64,000 nt of DNA from NCBI RefSeq assembly GCF_000316605.1, contig NC_019683.1:542036-606035 (forward strand). Direction: 5' to 3'. The DNA comes from [Leptolyngbya] sp. PCC 7376. GTDB lineage: Bacteria; Cyanobacteriota; Cyanobacteriia; Cyanobacteriales; MRBY01. Below the pieces are notes generated by a model. The model ran no database searches and had not been told where the DNA came from. It saw only the letters and a list, made by a program, of their open reading frames with translations. The position numbers and the translations under genes are program-made. Within the stretch, counting starts at the first letter, position 1; each line of letters opens with the position of its first letter. Positions 45,699-55,492 of the stretch are shown here, piece after piece.

Positions 45699-47022
45699 GG
45701 GAGTGTCAAGAATTTTGTGTAAGCCAAGAAAAACTAGTGAAGAAAATACTCTGGATTATCAATGGCAAAATAGCTTAAGCCCCTTTTCCAATGGGGTATT
45801 GTATTGGTATCGTCCATCTCTTCATCAAATGCTTCAGGGCTAAATACAGCAATTTCAGGGCAGCATCTGCATGGGGGAACATGCCCTTGGTTTTTCACAC
45901 CTTGCCCAAAGAGCGATTGACCGCCTCAATGGCATTGGTGGTGTAAATGATGCGGCGGATGGGAGCTGGATAATCAAATAATGGAATGATGTTTTCCCAA
46001 TGATTCAGCCATATTTGGGAAATAGTGGGGTAGATACCGTCCCAACGCTCCGCAAAAGCAGTTAAGGCGGATTCTGCCTCGGAAACTGTGGCGGCCTGGT
46101 AAATAGGCTTGAGGTCTGACACCACGGACTTACGGTCTTTCCAAGAAACGAATTTCAGGCTATTTCGTATCAGATGAACGATACATAATTGCACTCTCGT
46201 TTTTGGGAACACCGCTTCAATGGCAGCGGGAAATCCCTTCAACCCATCCACACAAGCTATACAGATATGTTCGACTCCCCGATGGTGGATTTCATTCAGC
46301 ACTGACAACCAAAATTTTGCCCCCTCTCCTCCCGAGGATAGCCACATTCCTAAGACCTCCTTGTGACCGGACTGCTTCACTCCCAGTGCTAGATAGAGAG
46401 TCTGATTCGTATCCCGTCCTTCCTCTCTGATTTTTATTCTCATGCCATCCAGCCACAATATCGGATATATCTCCTCCAGAGGACGATGCTGCCATGCTTT
46501 GATTTCCTCCATCACTGCCGAGGTCACTTCACTCACTAGCCCAGCTGAAATCTCCACCCCATACAGTTCTTGCATTTGTGCCTGAATATCTCTGGTACTC
46601 ATACCTCGACTGTACAAAGCCAGTATCTTCTCTTCTAGCCCTTGAATACGCCTTTGACCTTTGGGCACTAACAGCGGCTCAAATTCACTTTTCCTATCCC
46701 TTGGGATGCTGATATCCATTTCCCCTTGGGTTGATTTGATTGTTTTCTTGGAATAGCCGTTTCTACTATTCTGCTTTCCTGCTTCTTTGACTTGATTCAG
46801 ATGATGACTCAATTCCCCTTGCAAGGCTCTTTCAATTAATCTCTTACTCAACTGCTGTAGCAAGCCTGATTCTCCCAGAATTGATTCCGAGTCTGGACAA
46901 TCTTGCAGTAATTCATCAATCAGTTCATCGGCTCTACTGGTTTGATTCTGTTTTTTCATGGGTCATGGTCTCCTTGCTTTTTTCTGGATTTTGACCGCTT
47001 ACACAAATTAATTTACATACCC
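45699..47022 (-). mobile_element. IS256-family element inside the ISAs1 transposase gene
   Basis: The element is bounded by GGTAATCT on both sides (45691-45698 and 47023-47030), an 8-bp target duplication. Its ends start GGGAGTGTCAAG (left) and GGGTATGTAAAT (right, complement) and share TTTGTGTAAGC about 20 bases in. Length 1324 bp. Removing it and one GGTAATCT restores the ISAs1 reading frame across the junction. Confidence 0.88.
45775..46959 (-). pseudogene. IS256-family transposase with one internal stop
   Basis: The mutator-type DDE transposase reads 354 residues: LIERALQGELSHHLNQVKEA, LYSRGMSTRDIQAQMQELYG, LWLDGMRIKIREEGRDTNQT (first Asp), HICIACVDGLKGFPAAIEAV (second Asp), and IYTTNAIEAVNRSLGKV (Glu in NAIEAVN). 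It meets TGA at 45895-45897. In the same frame it goes on KTKGMFPHADAALKLLYLAL with KHLMKRWTMPIQY to a TAA at 45775, giving the normal total of about 394. So a single base change has made a premature stop just after the catalytic Glu, and the C-terminal helical part is lost. The element's ends and target duplication look recent. Activity is doubtful without a suppressor. Confidence 0.85.
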
Positions 47023-47301
47023 GGTAATCTCGCTATTGAGATTGAACGGCTATTCATCCATAACGGAAGCCATAGCTCTGATTTCTCACCGGTTACCGTT
47101 TTTACTATCGTTGTGTACTGCTTAGCTTCTTTCTCTCAAGAATGAAATAGCCCTGCCCTGAGCGAGGGGGAACCCACTTGCCCTGAAGATTTTACTGCTC
47201 TGTAAGCTTCTATTTATAACGCTCTAAATTCATTAGCAAGACCGACTGATGTTCTTAATAGCAGTAAACTGGTAATTATTACCAATTGTTAACTGCCATC
47301 T

Positions 47302-48864
47302 ATGACTGCTATCGCCAACATTACAGCTACATCCTCTGACTTCTCTGTCGCTGACTATGACGTGATTGTGATTGGCTCCGGTGTTGGGGGACTCGTCACA
47401 GCAACCCAGTTAGCCGCGAAAGGCATTAAGGTTTTAGTTCTCGAAAAATATCTCATTCCCGGTGGCAGCGCAGGCTATTTCGAGCGGGAAGGCTATCGTT
47501 TCGATGTTGGCGCATCAATGATTTTTGGCTTTGGTGAGCAGGGCACAACCAACTTGCTTACCCGCGCTCTGGATGCAGTGGGCATGAAAATCAATACCAT
47601 CCCCGATCCAGTCCAGATTCATTACCATTTACCGAACGATCTGAGTATCCGTGTTCACCGCGACTACGAAGAATTTCTGCAGGAATTAATCGCCCGCTTC
47701 CCCCATGAAGAAAAAGGCATCCGCAAATTTTATGGCGAATGTTGGGATGTGTTTAATTGCCTCAACAGCATGGAGCTTTTATCCCTCGAAGAAATCAAAT
47801 ATCTGCTGCGTGTCTTTGTTCAAGAACCTTTGTCTTGTCTTGGCTTACTAAAATACTTACCCCAAAATGCTGGTGATATCGCCCGCCATCATATCAAAGA
47901 TAAAGAACTCCTCAAATTTATCGATATGGAATGTTATTGCTGGTCAGTGGTTCCCGCAGAACTCACGCCGATGATTAATGCAGGCATGGTATTTAGCGAT
48001 CGCCATTATGGTGGCATCAATTATCCCGAAGGCGGTGTGGGTCAAATCCCTTTGAAATTAGTTGAAGGCTTAAAAAATCACGGTGGCGACATCGAATATT
48101 CTGCTAATGTCTACAAAATTCTCACTGAGAAAGGCAAAGCTGTAGGCGTAAAACTCGTCAATGGCAAAGAATTCCGCGCGAGAAAAATCATTTCTAATGC
48201 CACTCGTTGGGATACGTTTGAGAAACTTCTACCCGCCGAAACTAAACCAAAATTTGAGAAAAAGTGGGAGCAAAACTACAAAAAATCTCCGAGTTTCTTG
48301 AGTTTGCACCTTGGCGTGAAGGCTGATTTATTGGCTGAAGATGCAGATTGTCATCATATTTTTCTCGAAGACTGGAACAACATGGAGGATGAACAAGGCA
48401 CGATTTTTGTCTCCATCCCCACTCTCCTAGATCCAAGCCTTGCGCCAGAAGGACACCACATTATTCACACTTTTACACCCAGCTTTATCGATGAGTGGAA
48501 AGGTTTGTCGCCGAAGGAATATGAAGAAAAAAAGGACGATGCCGCCAATCACTTAATCCAGCGCCTTGAAACAATTTTTCCTGGCATCACCGAAAAGCTT
48601 GATTATATGGAAGTTGGTACACCTCGCACCCATCGTAAATTCCTTGGACGTGTAGATGGCTCTTATGGTCCTATCCCTCAGAAAAAACTATTAGGACTAC
48701 TAGGAATGTTTAACCTCAATAATCTCTGGCCTAAGGTAAACAAAACCGAAGTGGATGGTTTGTACTGTGTTGGCGATAGTACATTTCCCGGCCAAGGTCT
48801 AAATGCGGTGGCATTTTCTGGTTTCGCCTGCGCGCACAAGGTTGCCACGGAATTGGGCAAGTAA
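47302..48864 (+). CDS. crtH: Carotenoid isomerase CrtISO (CrtH)
   Basis: Isomerises poly-cis prolycopene to all-trans lycopene in carotenoid synthesis. The FAD site is [20 protein letters not shown] near the N-terminus, followed by [20 protein letters not shown] and [10 protein letters not shown], characteristic of CrtISO rather than CrtI desaturases. The C-terminus has [20 protein letters not shown] with [11 protein letters not shown]. 520 residues, normal. The gene lies directly beside the ISAs1 element, whose right target copy ends 134 bases upstream of the ATG. The insertion may have altered its promoter. It converges with the glycosyltransferase gene at 48874 (stops 9 bases apart). Confidence 0.92.
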   Translation: MTAIANITATSSDFSVADYDVIVIGSGVGGLVTATQLAAKGIKVLVLEKYLIPGGSAGYFEREGYRFDVGASMIFGFGEQGTTNLLTRALDAVGMKINTIPDPVQIHYHLPNDLSIRVHRDYEEFLQELIARFPHEEKGIRKFYGECWDVFNCLNSMELLSLEEIKYLLRVFVQEPLSCLGLLKYLPQNAGDIARHHIKDKELLKFIDMECYCWSVVPAELTPMINAGMVFSDRHYGGINYPEGGVGQIPLKLVEGLKNHGGDIEYSANVYKILTEKGKAVGVKLVNGKEFRARKIISNATRWDTFEKLLPAETKPKFEKKWEQNYKKSPSFLSLHLGVKADLLAEDADCHHIFLEDWNNMEDEQGTIFVSIPTLLDPSLAPEGHHIIHTFTPSFIDEWKGLSPKEYEEKKDDAANHLIQRLETIFPGITEKLDYMEVGTPRTHRKFLGRVDGSYGPIPQKKLLGLLGMFNLNNLWPKVNKTEVDGLYCVGDSTFPGQGLNAVAFSGFACAHKVATELGK

Positions 48865-48873
48865 AACAACAAC

Positions 48874-50004
48874 TTACAGAAATCGCTTCAGCACTTCGAC
48901 TGTTTCACGTCCTGTTTTCTCCCAGCTAAACAGTTTTGCCCGAGCCAATCCCAGTTCGGATAAGTTCATTCGTAATGCTGAGTCGGTGGCGATCGCCTGC
49001 ATTGCATCAGAGATCTCATTGGTGTTGTAAGGATCTACTAAAATTGCAGCATCTCCAGCCACTTCAGGCATTGATGCAAGATTTGAGGTTATGACTGGGG
49101 TACCACAGCCCATTGCTTCAAGGATGGGCAACCCAAACCCTTCCCATAACGATGGAAATACAAGGGCGATCGCCTCAGAAATTATTGTGGGTAAGTCTGC
49201 ATAAGGCACATAATCCAAAAACTTCACTCGCTCAGTTAATCCTAATTCGAGAATCTGCTGGCGTAATGCAGGCGTATGGCGAGGATGCTCAGAGCCGACC
49301 AGCCATAACTCTGTCTTATCACTGAATTTTCCAGCCTGAAAAGCATTGATAACCCGTGCAAGATTTTTGTGAGGGTCATGACGACCAACATATAAAAAAT
49401 AAGGAGAAGTCGCCGATGAATCTTGAGTTGGAGTGGGCTGGAAATGTTCTTGGTCATAACCCAACAGAATTGGGCTAATTTTTTTTGCAGAAACTCCACA
49501 GAATTTCACAATATCTCGTGCTGTTGCCTCGGAATTACAAATCAGATGTTCTGCTTGCCTTGTAACTTCCGGCACATAAAATCGATGGTAAGGGTAGAGG
49601 GGTGATCGCCAATTTGGAAACCGTAATGGAATAAAATCATGAATCATCACGACTTGACGACAGGATGTAAATAATGCAGCTTCTGAAATAGGCGAAAAAA
49701 CCAAGGTAGAAGTTTGCTTTTTATATATTTTCGGCAACATGAATTGCGACCAAATCAATCGTTTAATGTGACCAATCTTTCCAGAATTAGCAGTCAGATC
49801 ATCAGAAACAATTGAGGATTGAAAATTGTATTTTTCGGAGAGATATTGTTTCGCATCTAAATTTATTAAATATATAGGATTAATAGATTGAAGCCCATCT
49901 AATATGGCATCTGAATATCTAACAATCCCAGTAGCATTAATGATGCTAAAAAATGAGAGGTTAACAAGAATATCATTGTTGATTGAAGGTTCCAGACTAG
50001 ACAT
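48874..50004 (-). CDS. GT4 family glycosyltransferase
   Basis: 376 residues, GT-B fold. N-terminal acceptor half: LVNLSFFSIINATGIVRYSD, IKRLIWSQFMLPKIYKK, VVMIHDFIPLRFPNWRSP. The C-terminal donor half has YFLYVGRHDPHKNLARVINA, the EAIALVFPSLWEGFGLPILE motif (E-x7-E) and EAMGCGTPVITSNLASMPEV. Probably uses a nucleotide sugar on the cytoplasmic face to extend a surface polysaccharide. It is the last gene of the minus operon rfbD - GT2 - GT4 (15 bases between stop and start). A truncated paralog lies at 2421-2780. Confidence 0.88.
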   Translation of the reverse strand: MSSLEPSINNDILVNLSFFSIINATGIVRYSDAILDGLQSINPIYLINLDAKQYLSEKYNFQSSIVSDDLTANSGKIGHIKRLIWSQFMLPKIYKKQTSTLVFSPISEAALFTSCRQVVMIHDFIPLRFPNWRSPLYPYHRFYVPEVTRQAEHLICNSEATARDIVKFCGVSAKKISPILLGYDQEHFQPTPTQDSSATSPYFLYVGRHDPHKNLARVINAFQAGKFSDKTELWLVGSEHPRHTPALRQQILELGLTERVKFLDYVPYADLPTIISEAIALVFPSLWEGFGLPILEAMGCGTPVITSNLASMPEVAGDAAILVDPYNTNEISDAMQAIATDSALRMNLSELGLARAKLFSWEKTGRETVEVLKRFL

Positions 50005-50019
50005 TGATATTAGTAGGGA

Positions 50020-50883
50020 TTAAACATCAGGAGTCATTTTTTTGATAAAAGAGATTAATCCATCATATTTAGCACGACCAATCTGAGGCTGAGTGATTAA
50101 TTTAAATACTGTATTCAAAAAAAATTTGCTCAAACATATTAAAAATACAAGTTGACTGGTATGTCTCTGCAAGAAATATAAATAGCTAAAACTACTATGA
50201 AATAACTTTGCATACTGATTTTTATTCGTGATCGACGATGGTTGATGAATAATCTTCAACTCAGAAGAGACAGCAAGCTGATGGCCTAAAGCACGATACC
50301 GCAAGCAAAAATCAGAATCTTCATAATACAAAAAAAAAGCTTCATCGAAATAAGGACAGTTTTTGAATTTTTCTAAGTTAATCATCAGACTACAACCACT
50401 AATCCAGTCTGTCTCCACCAATCCGTTATCACTTGGCATCAGCTCTTGAACATCAATTATTCGACCTGTATGTTTATTGAAAAAACCTTGCGAAAACCAG
50501 ATATTACCTATTGGTGTTTCAATAAGAGTTCCTAAAATTGATAACTGAGAATTTTCTTGCCAGATTTGGTTGATTAATTTCCAGTATTGTTTCTGAGGCT
50601 GTTTAGGAAAGTACGTGTCAGGATTGAGAAGCCAAATAACAGCCTGAGGATCTTGAGATGCAATGTGACTGATACCGAAATTACAACCACCACCAAATCC
50701 CAAATTCATATTTGGTTCTAATATTTTTACTCGAGATGACTGAAGTTTAAAAATCGCTTCATCTTCTGGAGAATTATTAATAATAAATATTTGATATTCC
50801 GGTGATTGAGGCTCTGGTAGAGACTCAATTAGTTGACATATTAAAGCACTGGAATTGTAATTTATTGTGAGAATATATATCAC
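50020..50883 (-). CDS. GT2 family glycosyltransferase
   Basis: 287 residues, GT-A fold: YILTINYNSSALICQLIESL opening, ILEPNMNLGFGGGCNFGISH, and the D-x-D-like WLLNPDTYFPKQ. The acceptor helix region DWISGCSLMINLEKFKNCPY with FDEAFFLYYEDSDFCLRYRA (E-D-x-D, catalytic base) is typical of rhamnosyltransferase-like GT2 enzymes. A rhamnosyl role is an inference from that and from the adjoining dTDP-rhamnose genes. Probably co-transcribed with rfbD (12 bases upstream). Confidence 0.85.
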   Translation of the reverse strand: MIYILTINYNSSALICQLIESLPEPQSPEYQIFIINNSPEDEAIFKLQSSRVKILEPNMNLGFGGGCNFGISHIASQDPQAVIWLLNPDTYFPKQPQKQYWKLINQIWQENSQLSILGTLIETPIGNIWFSQGFFNKHTGRIIDVQELMPSDNGLVETDWISGCSLMINLEKFKNCPYFDEAFFLYYEDSDFCLRYRALGHQLAVSSELKIIHQPSSITNKNQYAKLFHSSFSYLYFLQRHTSQLVFLICLSKFFLNTVFKLITQPQIGRAKYDGLISFIKKMTPDV

Positions 50884-50895
50884 ACTTTAATCTTG

Positions 50896-51774
50896 TTATT
50901 TGAGATATTTTTCTAACATTAACCGTAAGGATTGATGCCAATGTGGTGGGTATTCGCCTAGGAGATTGGAAATTTTTTTAGTTGATAGCACTGAGTAATG
51001 AGGTCGTTGTGCTGGAGTTGGATATTCTGAGGTTGTTATTGGCTTAAGCTGTGTCAATTTCAAAGGATAGCCAAGGCTTTTTGATTCCATAAAAATGGCA
51101 GAGGCGAAATCATACCAGCTACAAACACCGCTGTTGGTGAAATGGTAAATACCAGAATTTTCTTGGGAGAGCTGTTTACATATTTGCAACAGTGCCATTG
51201 CGAGATCTTTCGTCCATGTTGGACTCCCGATTTGATCAGAAACAATACCAAGATTCTCTCTAGCTTGACCAAGTTTCAACATGGTTTTGACAAAATTTCC
51301 TTTGCCATATATGCCATAAACCCACGCTGTTCGCACAATGATGTATTTGTCAGTTTGCTTAATAATGGCTTGCTCTCCAGCTAATTTTGATTTGCCATAT
51401 GTACTACGGGGATTTGTTAAATCTTCTTCGCTATATGGTAAGTAGTTTTGACCATCGAAAACGTAATCAGTCGAAATATGAATTAGATAACTGCCGATTT
51501 GTTTCGTTGCTTTGGCGATCGCCTCTACAACCAAATGATTAATCAAAAACGCTTGCTCAACTTCTTCCTCCGCACGATCAACAGCTGTATATGCAGAACA
51601 GTTGATGACGATATCGGGCTGAACATTATAGATATAACTTTCGATGAGACTAATATTGCTTAGGTTAAGGGAGCCACGATCACAAGAAATATAATCTTCA
51701 CCCTTGAACTCCAACAGCTTTTGCACCTCCTGACCTAATTGGCCAGAGCTACCGATCAGTAATATCTTTGCCAT
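50896..51774 (-). CDS. rfbD: dTDP-4-dehydrorhamnose reductase
   Basis: Last step of dTDP-L-rhamnose synthesis (NADPH). The start at 51774 (MAKILLIGSSGQLGQEVQ) places the GxxGxxG loop at the N-terminus; the frame extends 12 codons further upstream. Landmarks are DIVINCSAYTAVDRAEEEVE, HISTDYVFDGQNYLPYSEED, YGKSKLAGE (Y-x3-K) and RTAWVYG. 292 residues, normal. Divergent from rfbB across a 133-bp spacer, so one regulatory region may drive both arms of the pathway. Confidence 0.92.
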   Translation of the reverse strand: MAKILLIGSSGQLGQEVQKLLEFKGEDYISCDRGSLNLSNISLIESYIYNVQPDIVINCSAYTAVDRAEEEVEQAFLINHLVVEAIAKATKQIGSYLIHISTDYVFDGQNYLPYSEEDLTNPRSTYGKSKLAGEQAIIKQTDKYIIVRTAWVYGIYGKGNFVKTMLKLGQARENLGIVSDQIGSPTWTKDLAMALLQICKQLSQENSGIYHFTNSGVCSWYDFASAIFMESKSLGYPLKLTQLKPITTSEYPTPAQRPHYSVLSTKKISNLLGEYPPHWHQSLRLMLEKYLK

Positions 51775-51907
51775 AAGACGATACAGAAAATTACGAGTAG
51801 AACAAACCAAACACTCAGTAACTGTAGCTCAACTCGGTCAATGACAACTTTCAAAATAAACTCATCTATGAGATATTAGCGCTACGGATCTTTCTGAAAA
51901 TGCTTCT
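51775..51907. promoter_or_regulatory. Shared spacer between divergent rfbD and rfbB
   Basis: The only space available for promoters of both sugar operons. It is AT-rich (AATAAACTCATC, GAGATATTAGCGC). No clear box or operator can be assigned. Confidence 0.3.
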
Positions 51908-53002
51908 ATGCCAAGTCTTTCATCACCGACTTACCTTATTACAGGTGGTTGTGGCTTTATCGGCTCGAATTTTACTTTAATGGCTCGCCAACAAAATTGG
52001 AGCCGCATCATTAATCTCGATGCTATTACCTATGCTGCAAATCCAGCTAATCTGAGTGCCCTAGCAAATGATGAAGACTATGTTTTTGTCAAAGGTAGTA
52101 TCGGTGATCGCCACTTAGTAGAGCAACTTTTTGAGAAATATAAACCAGATGGCATCATCAATTTTGCCGCGGAGAGTCATGTAGATCGCTCCATTTTACA
52201 TCCAGACTCATTTATTAACACCAATATTCTGGGGACCCATAATCTACTCGAAGAAACACTGAATTACTGGAATAATATAGATTCATCCAAGCAAAAAGAA
52301 TTCCGTTTTCTTCATGTCTCAACCGATGAAGTTTATGGTTCCCTGGATGCGAATGATCCACCGTTCGAAGAAACAACCCCTTACGATCCGAGAAGTCCTT
52401 ATTCCGCATCAAAAGCAGCTTCAGATCATTTAGTCAATGCCTATCACCACACCTATGGGCTACCAAGCCTAATCACCAACTGCTCAAATAACTACGGCCC
52501 TTACCAATTTCCCGAGAAACTAATTCCACTAATTATCCTCAATTGCTTAAACCTCAAGCCATTACCAATTTATGGAGACGGTCAGAATATTCGCGATTGG
52601 CTCTACGTTGAAGATCACTGCCAAGGCATCTATAACGTTATGACCAATGCCAACATCGGAGAAACTTACAATATTGGTGGCCAGACTGAACGAACAAACA
52701 TTGAAGTCGTACACACTATTTGCAACATTCTCGATGAATTGAAACCCAAACCTGATTTTTCATATTCATCTCTCATCACCTTCGTCAAAGACCGACTTGG
52801 CCATGATCGCCGCTATGCCATTAACTGCAACAAAATCAAAAAAGATTTAAATTGGCAAGCACAAGAAAGCTTCCCAACCGGTATCAGAAAGACAATTCAG
52901 TGGTATCTAGAGCATCCAACTTGGATTGAGCAAGTTTGTTCCGGCGAATACCAAAACTGGATCCAAACTAACTACAAGAAATCAGAAGGATCAATTAACT
53001 AA
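51908..53002 (+). CDS. rfbB: dTDP-glucose 4,6-dehydratase
   Basis: Second step of dTDP-rhamnose synthesis. 364 residues. NAD-binding [18 protein letters not shown], then [11 protein letters not shown], the STDEVYGSL active-site segment with Asp-Glu, [12 protein letters not shown] (Y-x3-K), [20 protein letters not shown] and [16 protein letters not shown], all diagnostic. Its stop overlaps the rfbA start (TAATG). First gene of the plus operon rfbB-rfbA-rfbC. Confidence 0.95.
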   Translation: MPSLSSPTYLITGGCGFIGSNFTLMARQQNWSRIINLDAITYAANPANLSALANDEDYVFVKGSIGDRHLVEQLFEKYKPDGIINFAAESHVDRSILHPDSFINTNILGTHNLLEETLNYWNNIDSSKQKEFRFLHVSTDEVYGSLDANDPPFEETTPYDPRSPYSASKAASDHLVNAYHHTYGLPSLITNCSNNYGPYQFPEKLIPLIILNCLNLKPLPIYGDGQNIRDWLYVEDHCQGIYNVMTNANIGETYNIGGQTERTNIEVVHTICNILDELKPKPDFSYSSLITFVKDRLGHDRRYAINCNKIKKDLNWQAQESFPTGIRKTIQWYLEHPTWIEQVCSGEYQNWIQTNYKKSEGSIN

Positions 53003-53868
53003 TGAAAGGGATTATTCTTGCAGGTGGCTTTGGAACAAGACTAGCTCCAATGACCAATATTTTAAGTAAACAACTTCTTCCCGTTTACGACAAACCGATG
53101 ATTTATTATCCCTTGTCCGTGCTAATGCTTGCCGGAATTAGGGAAATCTTAGTTATTTCCACCCCTCAACATTTACCACTCTTTCAAAGTCTATTATCCG
53201 ATGGAACACAATGGGGAATTAGCCTAAGTTATCTAGAACAAGCATACCCAAATGGTTTAGCCGAAGCTTTTATCCTCGGGGAAGAATTCATTGATACATC
53301 ATCCGTATGTTTAATATTAGGCGATAACCTTCTCTATGGTCATGGACTAACAGAAGTACTGAAAAAAGCAACTCAAATCAACGAAGGAGCCTTAGTATTT
53401 GGATACCAAGTTAAAGATCCAGAGCGCTATGGTGTAATTGAATTTGACGACGCTGGTAATGTAATTAGCTTTGAAGAAAAGCCAAAAATTCCTAAAACAA
53501 ACTTTGCAGTGCCAGGGATTTATTTCTATGACAATCAAGTAACCAAACTTGCTAAAAAAGTTCAACCTTCCAAGAGAGGGGAACTCGAAATAACAAGCCT
53601 AAATACTTTATATTTAGGCCGAAAACAGCTCAAAGTAGAGATATTAGGTAGAGGCTATGCTTGGCTTGATACCGGCACACCCGAATCTCTGCATCAAGCA
53701 TCTAGCTATATTGAAACTATTGAGCAAAGACAAGGAACAAAGATTGCTTGCTTAGAAGAGATTGCCTACAACCAAGGATACATCGACTCAACACAATTGT
53801 TGAATCTATCCAATGCCTTACAAAAAAGCACCTATGGGCAATATTTAAAAAAGCTCATAAATAATTAG
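53002..53868 (+). CDS. rfbA: Glucose-1-phosphate thymidylyltransferase
   Basis: First step of dTDP-rhamnose synthesis, forming dTDP-glucose. 288 residues. [20 protein letters not shown] carries the nucleotidyltransferase loop; [50 protein letters not shown] and [19 protein letters not shown] are family landmarks. One-base overlap with rfbB indicates translational coupling. Confidence 0.96.
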   Translation: MKGIILAGGFGTRLAPMTNILSKQLLPVYDKPMIYYPLSVLMLAGIREILVISTPQHLPLFQSLLSDGTQWGISLSYLEQAYPNGLAEAFILGEEFIDTSSVCLILGDNLLYGHGLTEVLKKATQINEGALVFGYQVKDPERYGVIEFDDAGNVISFEEKPKIPKTNFAVPGIYFYDNQVTKLAKKVQPSKRGELEITSLNTLYLGRKQLKVEILGRGYAWLDTGTPESLHQASSYIETIEQRQGTKIACLEEIAYNQGYIDSTQLLNLSNALQKSTYGQYLKKLINN

Positions 53869-53896
53869 TTCCAAAATACTAGAGATAGATATTCCG

Positions 53897-54433
53897 ATGA
53901 AGATAATTCCAACTAATCTGCCAGATGTACTACTTCTAGAACCCAAATGTTATAAAGATGATCGAGGTTTTTTCTTGGTTTCATATCAGACTGATTTTTT
54001 TCAGAAAGAATTGAATCTCAATATATCTTTTGTGCAAGACAATCATTCTCGCTCTTGTAAAAATGTTTTAAGAGGTTTGCACTTCCAAACTCAACACCCT
54101 CAAGGAAAGTTAGTTCGTGTTGTATCAGGCGAAGTATATGATGTAGCTGTGGATATCAGAGAAAATTCTAGGACTTTCGGCCAATGGTTTGGTACATATC
54201 TCAGCGCTAAAAATCAAAGAATGTTATGGGTTCCTCCAGGCTTTGCTCATGGATTTCTTGTCACATCAGAATATGCAGATTTCCTCTACAAAGTTACCGA
54301 CATTTATTCCCCGAAGCATGAACAAACTATTCACTGGAGTGATCCTGAGATAGGCATAGAATGGCCACTAAATAACGAAGAACTAATTATCTCAGAAAAG
54401 GATTCTCAGGGCATGAATTTATCTGATTTGTAG
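53897..54433 (+). CDS. rfbC: dTDP-4-dehydrorhamnose 3,5-epimerase
   Basis: Third step of dTDP-rhamnose synthesis. 178 residues. The cupin fold has catalytic His in LRGLHFQTQHPQGKLVRVV, the Asp in YDVAVDIRENSRTFGQW, and the late Tyr segment WVPPGFAHGFLVTSEYADFL YK. 28 bases after rfbA. It ends the plus-strand rhamnose operon; a decayed IS630 element follows. A second, diverged RfbC-like gene lies at 56404. Confidence 0.94.
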   Translation: MKIIPTNLPDVLLLEPKCYKDDRGFFLVSYQTDFFQKELNLNISFVQDNHSRSCKNVLRGLHFQTQHPQGKLVRVVSGEVYDVAVDIRENSRTFGQWFGTYLSAKNQRMLWVPPGFAHGFLVTSEYADFLYKVTDIYSPKHEQTIHWSDPEIGIEWPLNNEELIISEKDSQGMNLSDL

Positions 54434-54470
54434 AATAATACGGGACCTTAAATATTGGGTATATGACTTA

Positions 54471-55473
54471 TAGCAATTTCTAGTCGAGTGAGGTGCAATA
54501 GCAGCAATGTGTAAACCAGCATCGAATATCATCAAGGGTAATCTTGGAAAAAGCTACCTCAATTGCCTTGTCTAGAGCTAGATAAGTTCTTGCCCCGATA
54601 CTTTTCAAGGTACTTTTCAACTTTGACCAGCAATTTTCAATGGGTGAAAAATCTGGAGAATAGGGAGGAAGGTAAATCAACTTAGCTCCCACGGCCTCAA
54701 TCATTGTGCGTACTGACTCTCCTAAATGAATCGAACAGTTATCCATCACCACACATGCTCCCGCCCATAAGTTTGGTATTAACTTCTGGCTGATGAATGC
54801 TTCAAAGGTTAATCCATCCGTACTTCCCCAGCAGATGATAATTAGCGACCATTCCCTTGAAGCCTAATGCTCCAATCAAAGAAACATTCTTGCCTCGTTT
54901 ACTGGATTTCGGACTATAAGCTCGTTTCCCTTTCTCAGAACGTGCCCTCAGTCTTGTCATGGCTAAGTTCACGCCCGATTCATCGATAAAAATCAAGTTT
55001 TTCGCTAGAGTCGCTTGCATTTTCTGCCAAAAATCATATCTGGCTTGTTGCACTCGTTTTGTCGCCTTAAGGTCTGGATAGAATGTTTTTTTGAGGCTAT
55101 ATCCCATTCTTCTTAAGGTGCGATGCATGGTGCTATTGGCCACACGGAGACCAGTGCGTTTTCTCCCATCTCATCACATAGTTCCGCTAGCGTCGCATCG
55201 TTTTTCTTGGTGAGCAACTGGCGCAATATGTTTGATGCTCTTCGTTTAATTTGGGAGGTGTTTGTTGGCTCGTTTTTTCGGAGCAATCGACCCTGTCAGT
55301 CGTTTTTGGTCGAGGAGCTTTTGTACAAAACTTTTTCGCCACTCCAAATTGTCGGGCAAGACTACTTTGACTCACACCACCCCTTTCGTAGGCATCCACT
55401 ATTTTCTGTCTTAAGTCTAATGAGTAGGCTTTCGGCAAGATGCTACTTTCTTCCTCACCAGTCAACTCACCTA
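54471..55473 (-). mobile_element. Decayed IS630-family element
   Basis: Flanked by TA at 54469-54470 and 55474-55475. The element ends are TAGCAATTTC and, inverted, TAGGTGAG, with weak similarity further in (AGTCGAGTGAGG against GACTGGTGAGG). It lies between rfbC and the SDR gene and breaks no gene. It differs from the IS630 element at 3688. Confidence 0.65.
54480..55465 (-). pseudogene. IS630-family transposase with several frameshifts
   Basis: Pieces in three frames: an HTH part (AYSLDLRQKIVDAYERGGVS, then QSSLARQFGVAKKF), a central part with NLIFIDESGVNLAMTRLRAR (first Asp), and an end with MVMDNCSIHLGESVRTMIEA (second Asp) and YLPPYSPDFSPIENCWSKLK (Glu). At least four frame changes are needed to join them: near 55310, between 55250 and 55150 (more than one), and near 54820, where one extra A in GGGAAGTACGG breaks the frame. 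All catalytic residues survive but the gene cannot make a whole protein. Confidence 0.85.
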
Positions 55474-55492
55474 TACTACTTCATACACCTTG

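Larger units (their letters stand above)
44707..47125 (+). pseudogene. ISAs1-family transposase, split by IS256 and frameshifted
   Basis: The N-terminal part (to about 45245) has DTLSRIEDPRQASGRRHSLS, IVAGDGKSLKNTV and VTLDALHTQK, the DDE_Tnp_ISAs1 pattern with the catalytic Asps. The second part (from 45246) has DYLVTVKGNQKKLYQAL, HWQIENNLHWVKDALLGEDK (with the Glu) and GHAPENFAIFRSWVI. It is then cut at 45698 by the IS256 element and resumes at 47031: SLLRLNGYSSITEAIALISH to TAG at 47123. The first two parts are in different frames joined at seven A (45239-45245); the shift needed is +1 or -2 (six A would read through). Even with recoding there, the IS256 insertion inactivates it. Confidence 0.85.
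44642..47155 (+). mobile_element. ISAs1-family element, interrupted by IS256
   Basis: Ends: CAGGGTTGTTTCATTCTT at 44642 and its inverted copy AAGAATGAAATAGCCCTG ending at 47155 (16 of 18 match). CCCTGAGCAAGG (44630-44641) and CCCTGAGCGAGG (47156-47167) lie directly outside, a target duplication of 8-12 bp with one difference. Without the IS256 insertion and one copy of its duplication it is about 1.18 kb, the expected size. Confidence 0.82.
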
